DNA of 64,000 bases, taken from the NCBI RefSeq assembly GCF_014651675.1, contig NZ_BMXI01000004.1, forward strand, positions 248,001 to 312,000, written 5' to 3'. Below, one piece after another: positions 62,026 through 64,000 of this stretch. The stretch's first letter is position 1. Every line of letters begins with the position of its first letter. Origin of the DNA: Roseibacillus persicicus (GTDB taxonomy: Bacteria > Verrucomicrobiota > Verrucomicrobiia > Verrucomicrobiales > Akkermansiaceae). Both the position numbers and the translations under genes were made by a program. The notes beneath the pieces were generated by a model. That model did no database searches. It saw only the letters and a list, made by a program, of their open reading frames with translations, and had not been told where the DNA came from.

Positions 62026-62363
62026 AGCTGAGACGCAAGTGCCGAAAAGAATGCGATACTTCAAGCTGATATTCGCAGATTTGTGAAACAAGTTCGCCAC
62101 GCCACCCGAATTGAGAGCAATTTCGGCCCCAGAATCGTTTGTCCTCAAGGTTTTGCGGAAACTTGGCGGGGAAACCTCGCCCAGCAAAATTCTCTACTCA
62201 GATTCATTACTTTTTCCAGGGAAAAGGAAATACCCATAGATTCCCACCCCTGACAGTCTCTCCAATTTCTCCCCTCCCCGGCCCGTCATTCAAAGTCCTT
62301 CGCCAAAAAACCTCTCCCCAAAAGCTTTCCCTCCTGAAAATCCTTGTCCAGACTCCCGCGCAC
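62026..62363. other. Divergent intergenic region between the HAD-hydrolase gene and purB
   Basis: 338 bases without a convincing gene; open frames extend into it from both sides but show no conserved residues. A 7-bp hairpin with one G-U pair (62165-62171 with 62175-62181, loop AAA) is the only clear structure. Promoters for both flanking genes must lie here. I see no purine-riboswitch-like core, but this was judged by eye. Confidence 0.5.
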
Positions 62364-63782
62364 ATGATTCCGAACGTCCTCGCTGAACGCTACGCTTCTC
62401 CCGCCCTGAAAGATATCTGGTCTCCCGAAGGCCGCATTTTGCTCGAACGCGAGCTTTGGCTTGCCGTCGCCCGCGCCCAGAAAGACCTCGGTCTCGACAT
62501 TCCCGACGAAGCCCTCGAGGCCTACGAGGCGGTTAAAAATCAAATCAACCTCGAATCCATCGATGCCCGCGAGCGCATCACCCGTCACGATGTGAAGGCC
62601 CGCATCGAAGAGTTCAATGACCTCGCCGGCCACGAACAACTTCACAAGGGCATGACCTCGCGCGATCTGACCGAAAATGTGGAGCAGCTCCAAGTCTATC
62701 GCTCCCTCCTTCTGATGCGCGACAAAACCGTCGCTGCCTTGGCCCGCCTCGCGAAACTCGCGACTGAGACCGGCGACCTCGTCATCACCGGCCGCACCCA
62801 CAACGTCGCCGCGCAAAGCACCACTTTTGGGAAACGATTGGCGATGTTCGGGGAGGAACTCATCGATGCCCTCGGCCGCTTCGAGCATCTCATTGCCAGC
62901 TATTGCGTGCGTGGGCTCAAGGGCGCGGTCGGCACCCAGCTCGACCAGCTCTCGCTCTTTGATGGTGATTCCGCCAAAGTGGCCCAACTGGAAAAGAGCC
63001 TCGCCAGCCACCTCGGCATTCCCGATGTCTGGGAAAACGTGGGCCAAGTCTACCCACGCTCACTTGATTTCGCCGTGGTCTCCTCTCTGGTCGAACTCGG
63101 GAGTGGTCCTTCCTCCTTTGCCAAAACCCTCCGTCTCATGGCAGGTCACGAAACCGCCTCGGAAGGCTTTGCCCCCGGCCAAACCGGCTCCTCAGCGATG
63201 CCCCACAAGATGAATTCGCGTTCCTGCGAGCGCATCAACGGTTTCCATGCCATTTTGAAAGGCCACCTCGCGATGGCTTCTTCCCTGGCCGGCGATCAGT
63301 GGAACGAGGGAGACGTCTCTTGCTCCGTGGTGCGGCGCGTGATGTTACCCGATGCCTTCTTTGCCTCCGACGGATTGTTCGAAACCTTGCTCACTGTTCT
63401 CGATCAGATGGACACCTATCCCGCCGTGATCGAGAAAGAGAATCTCCACTACCTCCCCTTCCTCCTCACAACCACCATCATGATGGCGGCAGTGAAGGCA
63501 GGAGTCGGCCGCGAGACCGCACACCATGTCATCAAGGAGCACGCCCTCGCCACCGTTGCGGACCTGCGTGGGGGAAGCTTGACCAAAAACGATCTCCTCG
63601 AGCGCCTTGCTGCCGATGACCGTCTGCCTCTCGACTTGCCCGCTTTGGAGAGCCTCCTCGATGCGAACAAGACCAACACCGGCAATGCTCCCGCGCAGAT
63701 TGAAAGCTTCGTTAAAACCGTGGCCGAAGTTGTCGCCAAGCATCCCGATGCCGCCAGCTACACCCCCGGCGACATTCTCTAG
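62364..63782 (+). CDS. purB: Adenylosuccinate lyase
   Basis: A 472-residue enzyme of the fumarase/aspartase superfamily acting twice in purine synthesis (SAICAR and adenylosuccinate cleavage). I set the start at 62364 (MIPNVLAERYASPALKDIWSPE), the normal PurB beginning, instead of 75 codons earlier. GMTSRDLTEN at about 96-105 and the signature G275-SSAMPHKMN identify the active site. The C terminus has DVSCSVVRRVMLPDAFFASD and runs to SYTPGDIL. With guaB and guaA nearby it makes this end of the window a purine locus. Confidence 0.95.
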   Translation: MIPNVLAERYASPALKDIWSPEGRILLERELWLAVARAQKDLGLDIPDEALEAYEAVKNQINLESIDARERITRHDVKARIEEFNDLAGHEQLHKGMTSRDLTENVEQLQVYRSLLLMRDKTVAALARLAKLATETGDLVITGRTHNVAAQSTTFGKRLAMFGEELIDALGRFEHLIASYCVRGLKGAVGTQLDQLSLFDGDSAKVAQLEKSLASHLGIPDVWENVGQVYPRSLDFAVVSSLVELGSGPSSFAKTLRLMAGHETASEGFAPGQTGSSAMPHKMNSRSCERINGFHAILKGHLAMASSLAGDQWNEGDVSCSVVRRVMLPDAFFASDGLFETLLTVLDQMDTYPAVIEKENLHYLPFLLTTTIMMAAVKAGVGRETAHHVIKEHALATVADLRGGSLTKNDLLERLAADDRLPLDLPALESLLDANKTNTGNAPAQIESFVKTVAEVVAKHPDAASYTPGDIL

Positions 63783-63833
63783 TTTTTATTTCTGATCATC
63801 TCTCCGTCTCTACCGAACAGCTCCCCCAACCGT

Positions 63834-64000
63834 TTGTCCCATCACTCCGATCACGAAGCCGAGCACACTCCCGAAGCCATTCGGGATCGGATCTCGCAAG
63901 GCTCCAGCCAAGACTTCCTCAAAGACTCCATTTACGGAGCAATTGATGGAGCGGTGACCACCTTCGCGGTGGTCTCCTCGGTAGCGGGGGCTGGTCTCCC
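63834..64000 (+). CDS. VIT1/CCC1-family transporter, N-terminal part (cut by window edge)
   Basis: A partial gene with about 55 residues visible. The frame reads through to the window end. The first codon is taken as TTG at 63834, giving MSHHSDHEAEHTPEAIRDRI, followed by QDFLKDSIYGAIDGAVTTFAVVSSVAGAGL. The block DSIYGAIDGAVTTFAVV is the conserved first membrane helix of VIT1/CCC1 iron or manganese transporters, and the His/Glu-rich start could bind metal. The TTG start is plausible given the family length but unproven. It is 51 bases after purB. Confidence 0.8.
   Translation, partial: MSHHSDHEAEHTPEAIRDRISQGSSQDFLKDSIYGAIDGAVTTFAVVSSVAGAGL

Noticed and set aside
62139-62363. 75-codon N-terminal extension of purB
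   Set aside because: The extension has no conserved residues and the normal PurB start is at 62364; the extra codons are part of the divergent promoter region.
1-64000. Recurrent TGTTAG/CTAACA hexamer noticed near several gene ends
   Set aside because: A rough hand count gave about what base composition predicts, so it is not evidence for an uptake or regulatory motif.

Overview
The window reads as a chromosomal segment from a diderm PVC-superphylum bacterium, most likely a marine or otherwise polysaccharide-degrading member of the Verrucomicrobiota. The basis is five proteins with PEP-CTERM tails, a ThuA/SGNH/membrane-bound-dehydrogenase protein with a PVC-type heme-binding tail, secreted LamG and thrombospondin-3-like modular proteins, an LptD homologue (so an outer membrane), a 34-residue AURKAIP1/COX24-type basic protein, and start sites that almost all lack a Shine-Dalgarno sequence. 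No rRNA, tRNA, CRISPR array, insertion sequence or prophage was recognised. The assignment rests on gene content, not on a database search.

Left third (1-20.2 kb), a modular secretome island. A truncated NarL-type response regulator is followed by three tandem paralogues that share one N-terminal beta-rich module with three different continuations: a PEP-CTERM anchor (534-1493), autotransporter-type beta-strand repeats (1527-4199), and a calcium-repeat stalk plus sulfatase (4309-8418). Next come a histidine kinase whose extracytoplasmic sensor is a LamG module (8591-11161) and its translationally coupled response regulator (11158-11805). Convergent to them is a 1608-residue GH78-type rhamnosidase carrying two LamG modules of the same subtype as the kinase sensor (11860-16686). 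Beyond it lies a divergent pair sharing another N-terminal module, one a TSP3-type protein and one a PEP-CTERM protein, with a 16-bp inverted repeat between them. The working idea is a glycan-sensing and glycan-degrading locus in which sensor and enzyme recognise the same ligand through the same module. This is inference.

Middle (20.2-43.7 kb). A sugar isomerase/epimerase and a giant ThuA-SGNH-dehydrogenase-HEAT-cytochrome c fusion are followed by small genes (GNAT, prepilin peptidase with an insert, rhomboid protease, PEP-CTERM protein, hypotheticals). A complete tetR-MFP-RND-OMF efflux operon with a TetR-type palindrome comes next, then a secreted peroxiredoxin-like protein, a YpmS-like membrane protein, a DUF4340 protein, apaG, a TIGR01777 epimerase and two PEP-CTERM zinc proteases.

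Right third (43.7-64 kb). This part is mostly housekeeping: lptD, a nitroreductase, two coiled-coil membrane proteins of unknown role, an MtfA-type peptidase, a Jag/KhpB RNA-binding protein, hisG, the COX24-type mini-protein, a PhoD-like phosphatase, a SatD/DUF3307 pair, kdsD, a Gln/Gly-rich membrane protein, an HTH protein, the purine cluster HAD-guaB-guaA, purB, and the start of a VIT1/CCC1 transporter cut by the window edge.
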